IMG/VR virus record: IMGVR_UViG_3300025636_000389
Span: 1-38,874 of that record
Origin: a virus
Strand: one strand, 5' to 3'
DNA: 38,874 nt
Of this stretch, positions 15,217 through 22,201 are shown piece after piece (position 1 is the first letter of the stretch; each line of letters starts with the position of its first letter). Below the pieces are notes generated by a model that was given only the letters and a program-made list of their open reading frames with translations, did no database searches and was not told the DNA's origin. The translations under genes were made by a program, and so were the position numbers.

Positions 15217-16004
15217 TGTTACTTACATCCGGTTGTAGTTTTGTCTGGGGCGATGAGTTGAAGGGGTGTTATGAAAACCCCCCAGCTCATTGGGAACTCA
15301 CGTGGACAAGCTTGTTATCAAAAGAACTGGGCATGGAATATGTCAACCTAGCATCGTGTGGTGCGTCCAACGACAAAATCTTCCGCGATGTTATTAGTTA
15401 CCTACATAATCCTGAAAATGAAAGACCTACGCATATGGCTATATTGTGGTCTGCCTGGCAGCGCGCTGAAGTCGTAGAACATATGGGATACGATAGAGAA
15501 TCGTCGATGGGTATTAACCGTAATCAAGATATGACACAGTTCTCTCCGGCGCGAACCCAACTTATAAGTGATAAGATTAAACGGAATGCGTATGATATTC
15601 TATATAATCATGGTTACGATTCTCGTACTGACATCATACACGGTCTTACTCGTATGCAGACAATGGAACTTCTCTGTGATAGTCTCGGTATTAAATTAGT
15701 ACAGGGAGTATTCCACCATAGTTGTTGGACTAATATTCTCGCAACATTAAAAGATATGGGGACTAAACACGATTCTGAAGCATACCGTAATAAACAAGTT
15801 GCCCCTACAGAGTCTTATAAGAAGTGGGTGATGGATACTGTAGGTAGTTTAAAATCTACTAGTCGTATCGGAATGGGTCGGACTCTAACGTTGTCTGATA
15901 TAATGCTTAAAATAGATGATGTCAAACCACACAGTCATCCTGGCGAACGTTCACAGGTTATTTTTACCGAAATAATGTTAGATGCGTTTAAAAACATCGA
16001 GTAA
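15216..16004 (+). CDS. SGNH/GDSL-type hydrolase-like protein
   Basis: This 262-residue protein begins LLTSGCSFVWGDEL, which matches block I of SGNH hydrolases with Ser8 as nucleophile. A VNLASCGASNDKI segment (43-55) fits the block II/III region. HSHPGERSQ near the C-terminus (about 244-252) fits block V with the catalytic His. These enzymes are esterases, often acting on acetyl groups of sugars. A second SGNH gene lies at 36144. Both may process surface glycans made by the transferases in the window. It ends the run of overlapping genes from gp41. Confidence 0.7.
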   Translation: MLLTSGCSFVWGDELKGCYENPPAHWELTWTSLLSKELGMEYVNLASCGASNDKIFRDVISYLHNPENERPTHMAILWSAWQRAEVVEHMGYDRESSMGINRNQDMTQFSPARTQLISDKIKRNAYDILYNHGYDSRTDIIHGLTRMQTMELLCDSLGIKLVQGVFHHSCWTNILATLKDMGTKHDSEAYRNKQVAPTESYKKWVMDTVGSLKSTSRIGMGRTLTLSDIMLKIDDVKPHSHPGERSQVIFTEIMLDAFKNIE

Positions 16005-16030
16005 TCATATTAGCCCAATGCTCTAATTTG

Positions 16031-16038
16031 TATAAATA
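16031..16038 (+). promoter_or_regulatory. T4-type late promoter (TATAAATA)
   Basis: An exact TATAAATA box lies in the gap after the SGNH gene, 48 bases before the ATG of the P-loop kinase at 16086. It is followed by a second, overlapping AATAAATAAT stretch. No sigma70 -35 box is present. Confidence 0.75.
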
Positions 16039-16085
16039 ATAAATAATAACATACATCTCAAACATGGAAAACGGAAAACCGTACA

Positions 16086-16763
16086 ATGAAAAGTTTTAAG
16101 ACATACTTAAACGAAGGGGTTAATGACCCTGGCATCTTCAAGGCAATCTTTCTTGCGGGTGGGCCTGGTTCAGGTAAATCATTTATCGTAGGAAAAACTG
16201 GACTTACTTCGTTAGGTTACAGAGTTGTCAATTCAGATGACGCGTTCGAAGCGGCAATGAAAAAGGTCGGCATGGAAATGAATCCCGATAACATCTTTTC
16301 TGATGAGGGTCAAAAAATCCGTGGTAAAGCGATGGAACTCACTTCGGTCAAACAGAGACTATATATTCAAGGTCGTCTTGGTCTAGTTATAGATGGTACT
16401 GGTAAAGACCCAAATAAGATTGCTAAACATGCTATTAAGTTACGTTCATTAGGTTATGACGTTGCGATGATTTTTGTTAATACCGACGTAGACACCGCAA
16501 TTAAGCGTGATGCCGCGCGTGAACGTACAATTGGCGCGAAAGAAGCAACTAAGTACTGGAATTTAGTACAAGCAAATATCGGTAAGTTCCAGCAGATGTT
16601 TGGTAAGAAAAACTTCTTGGTAGTTGATAACTCTGAAGGTAAGGACTACAAACAAGAGACATTACGCGCATACCGTGATGCTGTCAAGTTTACTAAGAGA
16701 CCACCTGAAAGTAGATTGGCCAAGAGTTGGATCCATCAGCAGAAGAAACGAAAAACTTCCTAG
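16086..16763 (+). CDS. P-loop kinase (zeta-toxin-like) with head-targeting leader
   Basis: The 225-residue product has a Walker A motif GGPGSGKS (25-32), a following VVNSDDAFE segment and an RxxxR-rich lid (KRDAARERTIG). This is the layout of the zeta-toxin/AAA-type small-molecule kinase group. The N-terminus MKSFKTYLNEG resembles the capsid targeting sequence of T4 internal proteins (MKTYQEFIxE), and LNE/G fits the T4 gp21 cleavage rule (L/I)xE. With the late promoter at 16031, this suggests that the kinase may be packed in the head and injected. Its substrate is unknown; zeta toxins phosphorylate UDP-N-acetyl sugars. A strong terminator follows. Confidence 0.75.
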   Translation: MKSFKTYLNEGVNDPGIFKAIFLAGGPGSGKSFIVGKTGLTSLGYRVVNSDDAFEAAMKKVGMEMNPDNIFSDEGQKIRGKAMELTSVKQRLYIQGRLGLVIDGTGKDPNKIAKHAIKLRSLGYDVAMIFVNTDVDTAIKRDAARERTIGAKEATKYWNLVQANIGKFQQMFGKKNFLVVDNSEGKDYKQETLRAYRDAVKFTKRPPESRLAKSWIHQQKKRKTS

Positions 16764-16815
16764 ACTATTATATTGATAGTTTGTGATGATTATATGAAAT
16801 TTATCATAGTCTCAG

Positions 16816-16848
16816 AATCCTAACCAGAAATGGTTGGGATTTTTTTTA
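16816..16848 (+). terminator. Rho-independent terminator
   Basis: An 11-pair stem AATCCTAACCA/TGGTTGGGATT (one G-T pair) with a GAAA loop is followed by a run of T, with a second T run at 16851-16859. It ends the late kinase transcript. Confidence 0.93.
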
Positions 16849-16869
16849 TCTTTTTTTTTGCTTTTGCCC

Positions 16870-16897
16870 TTGACATTCTTTTTAAAACATGTATAAT
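16870..16897 (+). promoter_or_regulatory. Sigma70 promoter
   Basis: TTGACA (16870-16875) and TATAAT (16892-16897) have a 16-base spacer. The start point would be near 16904. It drives the cluster of small genes beginning at 16954. Confidence 0.87.
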
Positions 16898-16907
16898 AGC
16901 TTTGTGA

Positions 16908-16924
16908 GTTGGGGGAGACCCCAC
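16908..16924 (+). other. 5' leader hairpin with GAGA loop
   Basis: TGGGG/CCCCA (16910-16914 with 16919-16923) closes on a GAGA tetraloop, a few bases after the predicted transcription start. A hairpin this close to the 5' end may protect the mRNA. There is no T run, so it is not a terminator. Confidence 0.5.
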
Positions 16925-16953
16925 TAATTATTTTAAAAGAGAGAGATTATATT

Positions 16954-17238
16954 ATGTTGAAATATGAAAACACTGCCTCAGTAGGCGACACTATCCGAGC
17001 ATATGACTTCCAACCTATGCCAGACCGTCCTGATTCTTCGCTCATCGGGCGTGTACTCGAGAAAGGTGAAATGCTTAATGAATTAGGTCACTATATGTGT
17101 GCCGGTTACAAAATCCTTGTGAGTTCGTCTGACAGTGGCTCAAAATCATTTGATGAGCGAAGAGTCGGTATAGAAATGATTGTTCCTTTTGAAATGTCTA
17201 TTACAGAATTCGATGGTCGCGTGGAGGTATTATGTTAA
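16954..17238 (+). CDS. Hypothetical protein (94 aa)
   Basis: The ATG at 16954 is chosen because a purine-rich AAGAGAGAG ribosome site lies just before it; an upstream TTG frame would begin inside the leader hairpin. The product has alternating strands (VGDTIRAYDF, SLIGRVLEKGEML, YKILVSSSDSG, MIVPFEMS) that suggest a small beta barrel. Similar VGD-starting proteins occur further along (17456). No family or active site is recognised. Confidence 0.6.
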   Translation: MLKYENTASVGDTIRAYDFQPMPDRPDSSLIGRVLEKGEMLNELGHYMCAGYKILVSSSDSGSKSFDERRVGIEMIVPFEMSITEFDGRVEVLC

Positions 17239-17450
17239 TTAGATTTATCTTGACAGTCGTATCAATCTGTGTTATACTCTTAGCTGTCCACCAGAGGATA
17301 GTATATGGTTCAGCGGACATGTTAACTATGTTAGGTTTTATTCCCGCATCGTTGTATATTATGATTTTTGTCGTCGATAGTTATAAGAGTATAAAAAATT
17401 ATAAGTATGGTAGATACGAACTAATAATAAAACATCCGAATAAGGACTAA
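17232..17450 (+). CDS. Small two-span membrane protein
   Basis: This 72-residue product has two hydrophobic segments (about residues 3-19 and 31-48) with a short polar link and a basic C-terminal tail (KSIKNYKYGRYELIIKH). The ATG has a GGAGG ribosome site and overlaps the end of the previous gene. A sigma70 promoter lies inside the coding sequence and serves the following gene. The function is unknown. Confidence 0.6.
   Translation: MLIRFILTVVSICVILLAVHQRIVYGSADMLTMLGFIPASLYIMIFVVDSYKSIKNYKYGRYELIIKHPNKD
17250..17278 (+). promoter_or_regulatory. Internal sigma70 promoter
   Basis: TTGACA (17250-17255) and TATACT (17273-17278) are 17 bases apart, inside the first third of the small membrane protein gene. 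It could supply the hypothetical gene and lysin downstream. Confidence 0.6.
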
Positions 17451-17455
17451 GATAG

Positions 17456-17716
17456 ATGTTCACTATAGGTGACACCATAGCAATATATAATGAACTAGAA
17501 GAAATGATTGACCGAGGTATAGTTTTAGACATTACCTTTGATACAGTAACAATACGGTCAAGTTTTACTGGTCTAAGTTCAGAGTATTTTCAGGATATGA
17601 TAGACATATTGCAATATAACGAAGATGATGTGAGTACATGTGAAACTGATGTAATCAATCCGTTATGGAAAATGCTCGACATATATAATAGATTTGACAT
17701 ACTGGCCAACCGATGA
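17456..17716 (+). CDS. Hypothetical protein (86 aa)
   Basis: The product is acidic, with an N-terminal MFTIGDTIAIYN strand pattern like that of the gene at 16954 and a helical, Asp/Glu-rich second half. No family is recognised. The stop lies just before the lysin start, whose ribosome site is in its last codons, so the two genes are probably cotranslated. Confidence 0.5.
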   Translation: MFTIGDTIAIYNELEEMIDRGIVLDITFDTVTIRSSFTGLSSEYFQDMIDILQYNEDDVSTCETDVINPLWKMLDIYNRFDILANR

Positions 17717-17726
17717 GGTATTTGTA

Positions 17727-18230
17727 ATGAGAGTAATATTATTAACGATTTTAATTTTTACATCCGCGATTGTATTTGCGACGACACGTGATGCTTCCTA
17801 TGGGAATTTCATTTCAATGGACGAGCAAACGCATTGTCTTGCTCTGAACATCTACCACGAATCACGTTCGGAAAGTATGGTAGGACAATATGCGGTAGCA
17901 GACGTGGTTTTAAATCGAGTAGCATCTTCTAGATATCCTAACACCGTATGTGGTGTAGTTAAACAGTCTCGTTTGTGGGATGGTTATCCGGTGCGTGACC
18001 AATGTCAATTCTCTTGGTACTGCGATGGAAAACCTGACACTCCAACCGAAAGTGACGCATGGCATCGCTCTCAGACTATCGCTACGTTCATGATATATGA
18101 TGATAAGTACCGAGGTATCACTGAAGGTGCTACACACTATCATACAAACTATGTTGACCCGTATTGGAACAGTAGTATGGTATTCATAGGACGCATAGGC
18201 GACCATTTGTTCTATAAGGAGGGTAGATAA
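17727..18230 (+). CDS. Exported cell wall hydrolase, SleB family (putative endolysin)
   Basis: The ATG at 17727 is chosen over an upstream frame because it has a GAGGTA ribosome site and begins a clear signal or signal-anchor segment (MRVILLTILIFTSAIVFA). The 167-residue protein matches the SleB/hydrolase_2 family. It has LALNIYHESRSES with the catalytic Glu45, YAVADVVLNRV, the QFSWYCDGKP segment and ATHYHTNYVDPYW. SleB-type lytic transglycosylases cut peptidoglycan. The uncleaved or slowly cleaved N-terminal segment would allow export by the host Sec system, as for SAR endolysins. No typical holin is seen beside it, though small membrane proteins are encoded at 17232 and 18640. Confidence 0.85.
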   Translation: MRVILLTILIFTSAIVFATTRDASYGNFISMDEQTHCLALNIYHESRSESMVGQYAVADVVLNRVASSRYPNTVCGVVKQSRLWDGYPVRDQCQFSWYCDGKPDTPTESDAWHRSQTIATFMIYDDKYRGITEGATHYHTNYVDPYWNSSMVFIGRIGDHLFYKEGR

Positions 18231-18232
18231 CT

Positions 18233-18484
18233 GTGAATTTGTCGCCTACAGGTAGTTTATTTGACCACGAAGAACCCGCTGTAGGAAAGGTATATATACT
18301 GCACGATCCATCTGGTGCGATAATGTCAGTATACGGTAATGCTAATTCAGCAATTGACCGAGCAGCGTATGAACTGACTGATAATCATCAAGAGTCGTTA
18401 TATATCGACGCATACGATTACGTAATATATGTGACCAGTGATATGGGTGAGATTACCATTTTGATTGAAGATATAAAAAACTAA
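18233..18484 (+). CDS. Hypothetical protein (83 aa), GTG start
   Basis: The start is a GTG at 18233 with an AAGGAGGG ribosome site at 18216-18223. The product has strand-rich segments (GKVYILHDPSGAIMSVYG and YVIYVTSD) and no recognised family. The order VYILHDPSG...SVYGNANSAIDRAAYEL suggests a small alpha/beta fold. The gene ends just before tRNA-Glu and is probably cotranscribed with it. Confidence 0.55.
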   Translation: MNLSPTGSLFDHEEPAVGKVYILHDPSGAIMSVYGNANSAIDRAAYELTDNHQESLYIDAYDYVIYVTSDMGEITILIEDIKN

Positions 18485-18489
18485 TTAAT

Positions 18490-18565
18490 GCTCCGTTCGT
18501 CTAGAGGCCTAGGACACTGCCCTTTCACGGCAGGTACACGAGTTCGAATCTCGTACGGAGTACCA
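18490..18565 (+). tRNA. tRNA-Glu (anticodon TTC)
   Basis: It folds as a full cloverleaf. The acceptor arms are 18490-18496 and 18555-18561, the anticodon stem is CTGCC/GGCAG, anticodon TTC is at 18524-18526, and the T loop has GTTCGAATC. The CCA end is encoded. It reads GAA and GAG, codons that are abundant in these acidic phage proteins. Confidence 0.95.
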
Positions 18566-18584
18566 CCTTATTTAAACTTTCCTC

Positions 18585-18613
18585 TTGACATGATGATTAT
18601 TGTGTTGTATAAT
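18585..18613 (+). promoter_or_regulatory. Sigma70 promoter
   Basis: TTGACA (18585-18590) and TATAAT (18608-18613) are 17 bases apart, directly after tRNA-Glu and 27 bases before the gene at 18640. Confidence 0.88.
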
Positions 18614-18639
18614 ACGCACTAATTAATTGAGACTATATT

Positions 18640-18903
18640 ATGAAATTCCACGATAAAGAAAAGAAGCTTGAATCTAAACCATTGGACTGGTATGTTAAAT
18701 GGGCTGCGACTGCTTTTGTCATAGTATCAGTGATGTTTCGACAGGCGGGGGTGGAGTTTAGATTCTATGACCTTGCGGTAGGATTCATCGGTACTGGATT
18801 ATGGATGTGGGTTTCTATAATATGGAAAGACCGTTCACTCATTATTTTGAATGCGGTTATGATGGTAATGTTAGGCTCAGGCCTTTTAAAAGAGATAATA
18901 TAA
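18640..18903 (+). CDS. Small multi-span membrane protein
   Basis: The 87-residue product has a charged N-terminus and three hydrophobic segments (about residues 19-33, 45-61 and 67-84). Short DWYVKW-type membrane proteins occur in marine phages. A holin-like role near the lysin is possible, but nothing in the sequence proves it. The stop overlaps the next ATG by one base. Confidence 0.6.
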   Translation: MKFHDKEKKLESKPLDWYVKWAATAFVIVSVMFRQAGVEFRFYDLAVGFIGTGLWMWVSIIWKDRSLIILNAVMMVMLGSGLLKEII

Positions 18904-19289
18904 TGTTTAAAGACCACGAAGTATCAAATAAACTCTATGACGAATACACGGATATGGAGATTCAACAAAGAATTAATGATGACAACGATTTTAATGAGAT
19001 TGATAATAATCGTTTAAATATAAAATATAAGTTTAATGAAGATAATTTGATTTCTGAATTAAAGGCATATATCGATTCTACTTATGATGCTCACTACTCA
19101 ACATCGGGGTTTCAGTCGAGTGAGGTCATCATAGACCGAGGTCGTGGTATGGGGTTCTTCCTTGGTAACGTGGATAAGTATAGTGCGCGGTATGGGAATA
19201 AAGGTAGTGTGGCAGATTATCGTAAAGACCTTATGAAAGTGTTACATTATGCGTTACTTGCACTACACACTCACGATTTAGAAAGTTGA
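18903..19289 (+). CDS. DUF3310-like protein (SaV-like nucleotide kinase family)
   Basis: The ATG at 18903 overlaps the previous stop (TAATG); an upstream in-frame ATG would give an implausible 34-residue extension across the membrane protein gene. The 128-residue product has GFFLGNVDKYSARYGNKG followed by DYRKDLMKVLHYALLAL. This matches the GN..KY..RyG.Kg...DL.Ka..Y pattern of DUF3310, a family found in many phages and called a nucleotide kinase by some annotations. The N-terminal half is charged and low in complexity. The function in phage is not established. Confidence 0.65.
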   Translation: MFKDHEVSNKLYDEYTDMEIQQRINDDNDFNEIDNNRLNIKYKFNEDNLISELKAYIDSTYDAHYSTSGFQSSEVIIDRGRGMGFFLGNVDKYSARYGNKGSVADYRKDLMKVLHYALLALHTHDLES

Positions 19290-19308
19290 GCGGTAGTTAG
19301 AAAAAAAG

Positions 19309-19316
19309 TATAAATA
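19309..19316 (+). promoter_or_regulatory. T4-type late promoter (TATAAATA)
   Basis: An exact TATAAATA box follows an A-rich stretch, 88 bases before the ATG at 19404. Confidence 0.7.
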
Positions 19317-19403
19317 CTATGGTACATTATTCTTAAATATCTTCATTAGCCCACCCTTGATTTGAATTGCATACACTTCCGCTCATCAAACAAGGAAAAT
19401 ACG

Positions 19404-19580
19404 ATGGAAATTATTATCGTAAGATATGTTCGTGATGGTAGCTCGGCTGAACCGAATGTGAGGACTTTCATATCACCGCATTCGGCTTACACCTTCACTC
19501 AAGATTTAGAAATGGATCCAAGTGTGATTTCAATAGAATCATACTTCGATACTGTGGAAGACCTTGAATTGTATGCTTAG
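19404..19580 (+). CDS. Small hypothetical late protein (58 aa)
   Basis: The ATG at 19404 has an AAGGAAAA ribosome site; an upstream TTG frame has none. The product MEIIIVRYVRDG... is acidic, with two predicted strands and no known family. It is a one-gene unit: a late promoter lies before it and a UUCG-loop terminator directly after it. Confidence 0.55.
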   Translation: MEIIIVRYVRDGSSAEPNVRTFISPHSAYTFTQDLEMDPSVISIESYFDTVEDLELYA

Positions 19581-19587
19581 TTATGAC

Positions 19588-19616
19588 GAGGGGTCTTCGG
19601 GCCCCTCATTTTATTT
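19588..19616 (+). terminator. Rho-independent terminator with UUCG loop
   Basis: The stem GAGGGGTC/GGCCCCTC (one G-T pair) is capped by C(TTCG)G, a very stable tetraloop, and followed by ATTTTATTTT. It isolates the small late gene from the tRNA-peroxidase unit. Confidence 0.9.
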
Positions 19617-19626
19617 TAAAAAAAAC

Positions 19627-19655
19627 TTGACAGTAACAATACATTATGTTATTAT
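19627..19655 (+). promoter_or_regulatory. Sigma70 promoter of tRNA-Ser and peroxidase unit
   Basis: TTGACA (19627-19632) and TATTAT (19650-19655) are 17 bases apart, 11 bases before tRNA-Ser. Confidence 0.82.
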
Positions 19656-19665
19656 AGCCACAAAT

Positions 19666-19755
19666 GGAGAGTTGGCAGAGCTTGGTTTAATGCACCTGAC
19701 TTGAAATCAGACGTACAGAAATGTACCAGAGGTTCGAATCCTCTACTCTCCGCCA
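19666..19755 (+). tRNA. tRNA-Ser (anticodon TGA)
   Basis: The 90-base type II tRNA has a perfect seven-pair acceptor stem (GGAGAGT/ACTCTCC), a long variable arm (GTACAGAAATGTAC), a GGTTCGAATCC T arm and an encoded CCA. Anticodon TGA is at 19702-19704. In bacteria this U34 is one of the sites that can carry cmo5U, which needs carboxy-SAM. Confidence 0.95.
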
Positions 19756-19779
19756 TTTGTTTATATTATTGAGTATATT

Positions 19780-21129
19780 ATGAAAAAATTAATGTTAGTG
19801 ACAGTGACATCTTTATTGCTATCCGCCTGTGGTGGAGGTACCGAAACGTCTAATTTAGTTGAAGTTCCTTCTACTGTAAATCCTCCCACCCAAACACCCG
19901 TACAGATAGAGAGCGCAAAACTGCGCGACCTAATCATAGTCAGTGACCTCGTACTTCCTATGAGTGACGACTATAGTAATATCCCCCAAGACGTAATGAA
20001 TCCTATAACCGAGGAAAAGGTTAAATTGGGTAAGTTATTGTTCCATGAAACTGCTATGACTCTTGGTGTTACCGAAGAACATAAGAACACATTTTCTTGC
20101 GCATCTTGTCACAATGCGAGCGCAGGATTCAAGTCCGGTATTGCTCAAGGTGTGGGTGAAGGTGGTGTTGGTAATGGTGCGAACCGTGTTAATATATTAG
20201 GTGCCCTCGCTGACTTACAACCTCTCGCGTCTCCTACCGTAATGAATACCGCGTATCAAGAGGTTATGTTATGGAACGGTCAGTTTGGTAATGCGGTTGA
20301 TGGTATTGTCAATGTAGGTATTGATGAGTCCGTACTATCCACTGAAGGTACCCCTAAAGAGAATAATGCCCGACAGTGGTCTGGACTAGAAGTACAAGCA
20401 ATCGCTGGTCTGGGTGTACACCGTCTGAATGTTGGTGAGGGTTCCCCACTTGACACATTACCTGAATATCAAGAACTTGTTATGGAAATAGGTGGTGATG
20501 ACTTACTTACCACTGCCGCACAATCTATTGCCGCGTTTGAACGTACTATCTTGTCCAATGAAGCACCATTCCAGAAATGGTTACGTGGTGATGAGGACGC
20601 GTTATCTGAGACTGAACTAAAGGGTGCTCAAGTGTTTTTTGGTGATAAAGGTGGATGTTCCAGTTGTCACTCAGGGCCTGCTCTTAGTTCACCGCAATAT
20701 GCTACTAAGGAACAGATGTTCATGGCGGTCGGTTTCAGTGACTTAGATGTGAATGATAATATAACAAACGCAGATGCCATTAACGATGCGGTTCGTAAAG
20801 GTCGCGGTGGGTTTACTCAAGACGAGTTTGACGCCTATCAATTCAAAATTCCACCACTATACAATCTGACAGATTCTAAGTTTATGGGTCATGGCTCATC
20901 GTTTACGAGTGTGCGGGAAGTTGTGGAGTATAAGAACGCAGGTGTCGCTCAAGCGGATATGCCTTTAGATAGACTGGATTATAGATTTAGACCTCTAAAC
21001 TTGACTCCCGATGAAGTTACTCAATTGGTAACATTTATTGAGAAATCTCTATACGATGATAATTTACAGAGATATGTGCCGGATGCTCTACCTAGTGGAC
21101 AGTGCGTAGAAAATAATCCTGGCTGTTAA
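19780..21129 (+). CDS. Dihaem cytochrome c peroxidase (MauG/CcpA family), lipoprotein
   Basis: This 449-residue protein begins with a lipoprotein signal (LLLSACGGG, lipid Cys17). Two haem-binding CxxCH motifs follow: CASCH (107-111) and CSSCH (293-297). The spacing and segments such as LGKLLFHE, SPTVMNTAYQEVMLWNGQ, SIAAFERTILS, GAQVFFGDKGGCSSCH and PPLYNLTDSKFMGHG match bacterial dihaem peroxidases. These reduce hydrogen peroxide in the periplasm with electrons from cytochrome c. Haem attachment would depend on the host Ccm system. A full-length copy in a phage is unusual. It lies between tRNA-Ser and tRNA-Asp, a likely site for cargo gain. It may protect the infected cell from peroxide. Confidence 0.93.
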   Translation: MKKLMLVTVTSLLLSACGGGTETSNLVEVPSTVNPPTQTPVQIESAKLRDLIIVSDLVLPMSDDYSNIPQDVMNPITEEKVKLGKLLFHETAMTLGVTEEHKNTFSCASCHNASAGFKSGIAQGVGEGGVGNGANRVNILGALADLQPLASPTVMNTAYQEVMLWNGQFGNAVDGIVNVGIDESVLSTEGTPKENNARQWSGLEVQAIAGLGVHRLNVGEGSPLDTLPEYQELVMEIGGDDLLTTAAQSIAAFERTILSNEAPFQKWLRGDEDALSETELKGAQVFFGDKGGCSSCHSGPALSSPQYATKEQMFMAVGFSDLDVNDNITNADAINDAVRKGRGGFTQDEFDAYQFKIPPLYNLTDSKFMGHGSSFTSVREVVEYKNAGVAQADMPLDRLDYRFRPLNLTPDEVTQLVTFIEKSLYDDNLQRYVPDALPSGQCVENNPGC

Positions 21130-21160
21130 GTTACCGGACGTATATATAGTATAGTAATTT

Positions 21161-21237
21161 GGAGCGGTAGTTCAGTTGGTTAGAATACCGGCCTGTCACG
21201 CCGGGGGTCGCGGGTTCGAGTCCCGTCCGCTCCGCCA
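21161..21237 (+). tRNA. tRNA-Asp (anticodon GTC)
   Basis: The cloverleaf is complete: acceptor GGAGCGG/CCGCTCC, anticodon stem CCGGC/GCCGG, anticodon GTC at 21195-21197, T arm GGGTTCGAGTCCC and an encoded CCA. Confidence 0.96.
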
Positions 21238-21240
21238 AAC

Positions 21241-21274
21241 ATCCCTTACGGGTATAATATCCCTAACGGGTATA
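21241..21274 (+). repeat. Tandem 16-base repeat
   Basis: ATCCCTTACGGGTATA (21241-21256) is repeated as ATCCCTAACGGGTATA (21259-21274) with one mismatch. Each unit holds a small CCC/GGG inverted pair. It lies directly after tRNA-Asp. Confidence 0.7.
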
Positions 21275-21275
21275 G

Positions 21276-21287
21276 AACAGTACTGTT
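21276..21287. repeat. Perfect 12-base palindrome
   Basis: AACAGTACTGTT is a perfect dyad in non-coding DNA and could be a protein binding site. No promoter directly overlaps it. Confidence 0.5.
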
Positions 21288-21341
21288 AAGACGACATGTC
21301 TAACCGTTGAGTCTCTCAACCATGCGCATAAAAATAATAAT

Positions 21342-21404
21342 GCCGCGACGGTTTAATTGGTCTAACACATAAAAGTACATCCCCAGTTCTATGCCCGTCG
21401 GGGA
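21342..21404 (+). other. Non-coding stretch with possible tRNA remnant and weak hairpin
   Basis: Between tRNA-Asp and the nuclease promoter I see no gene. Bases 21342-21369 look like the 5' half of a tRNA (GCCGCGA, then a GGTTTAATTGGT D-arm-like segment), but no matching 3' half follows. A TCCCC/GGGGA pairing (21380-21384 with 21400-21404) followed by a T-rich stretch may be a weak terminator. Confidence 0.3.
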
Positions 21405-21425
21405 CTTTATTTTCAAAATAAGCCC

Positions 21426-21454
21426 TTGACAATACCCCACAAGTCTGTTATAAT
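21426..21454 (+). promoter_or_regulatory. Sigma70 promoter of RecB-like nuclease
   Basis: TTGACA (21426-21431) and TATAAT (21449-21454) are 17 bases apart, 27 bases before the ATG at 21482. Confidence 0.9.
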
Positions 21455-21481
21455 AGCTGTACAAATTGACTTGGATATATT

Positions 21482-22201
21482 ATGTTTAAACATTCCCCTA
21501 TAGAACTAAAAGAGATGACCGCTGTAACCACAGAGTTTGGTCGTCAATACGAAACCCCCGAAGGTGTAAACCTCCCATCTATCACTACTGTACTCTCTAT
21601 TCTATCCCGTGACTCTATTGCTAAGTGGAGAAAACGTGTTGGTGAGAAAGAGGCTAATCGTGTCTCATATCGCGCATCTACGCGTGGTACTGCGGTTCAC
21701 GAGATATGTGAACAGTATGTGAACAATGACCCTAATTGGGATAAGTACATGGCAATTGACATCGATACTGGTGAGCAGAAGTTGACTAGACGTACTCCTG
21801 ATTTAATCGATTCTTTTCTGAGAATCAAACCTATTCTTGACGAGCGACTGACTCTTGTCCATGCTCAAGAAGCTCCCCTATACTCTACCCACCTAGGTGT
21901 AGCAGGTCGTGTGGATTGCGTTGGCGTCTTCGACGGTAAGTTATCCATCATCGATTACAAAACCTCTATGAAACCTAAACGTCTTGATTGGATTAAAAAC
22001 TACTTCATGCAAGAGTCCGCATACGCAATTATGTGGGAAGAACGTACGGGTATGCCTATCACTCAACTGGTCACTATTATCTCCGTAGATAACCATGAAC
22101 CACAAGTCTTTGTCGAACACCGTGATAATTGGGTTCGTCCTCTAATTGACTGTATTGCTCAATATAATGAAGAAAACCCTACAAATTATCTAGACATATA
22201 A
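21482..22201 (+). CDS. PD-(D/E)xK exonuclease, RecB/MGME1-like
   Basis: This 239-residue nuclease has the RecB-family motifs in order: RGTAVHEICE (68-77), Glu130 in HAQE, GRVD with Asp145, IIDYK with Asp158 and Lys160, and Q177ESAY. These motifs coordinate the metals and bind DNA ends in single-strand exonucleases. It probably acts in recombination or DNA end processing with UvsX and the polymerase. It has its own sigma70 promoter. A late promoter for the next gene overlaps its stop codon. Confidence 0.88.
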   Translation: MFKHSPIELKEMTAVTTEFGRQYETPEGVNLPSITTVLSILSRDSIAKWRKRVGEKEANRVSYRASTRGTAVHEICEQYVNNDPNWDKYMAIDIDTGEQKLTRRTPDLIDSFLRIKPILDERLTLVHAQEAPLYSTHLGVAGRVDCVGVFDGKLSIIDYKTSMKPKRLDWIKNYFMQESAYAIMWEERTGMPITQLVTIISVDNHEPQVFVEHRDNWVRPLIDCIAQYNEENPTNYLDI

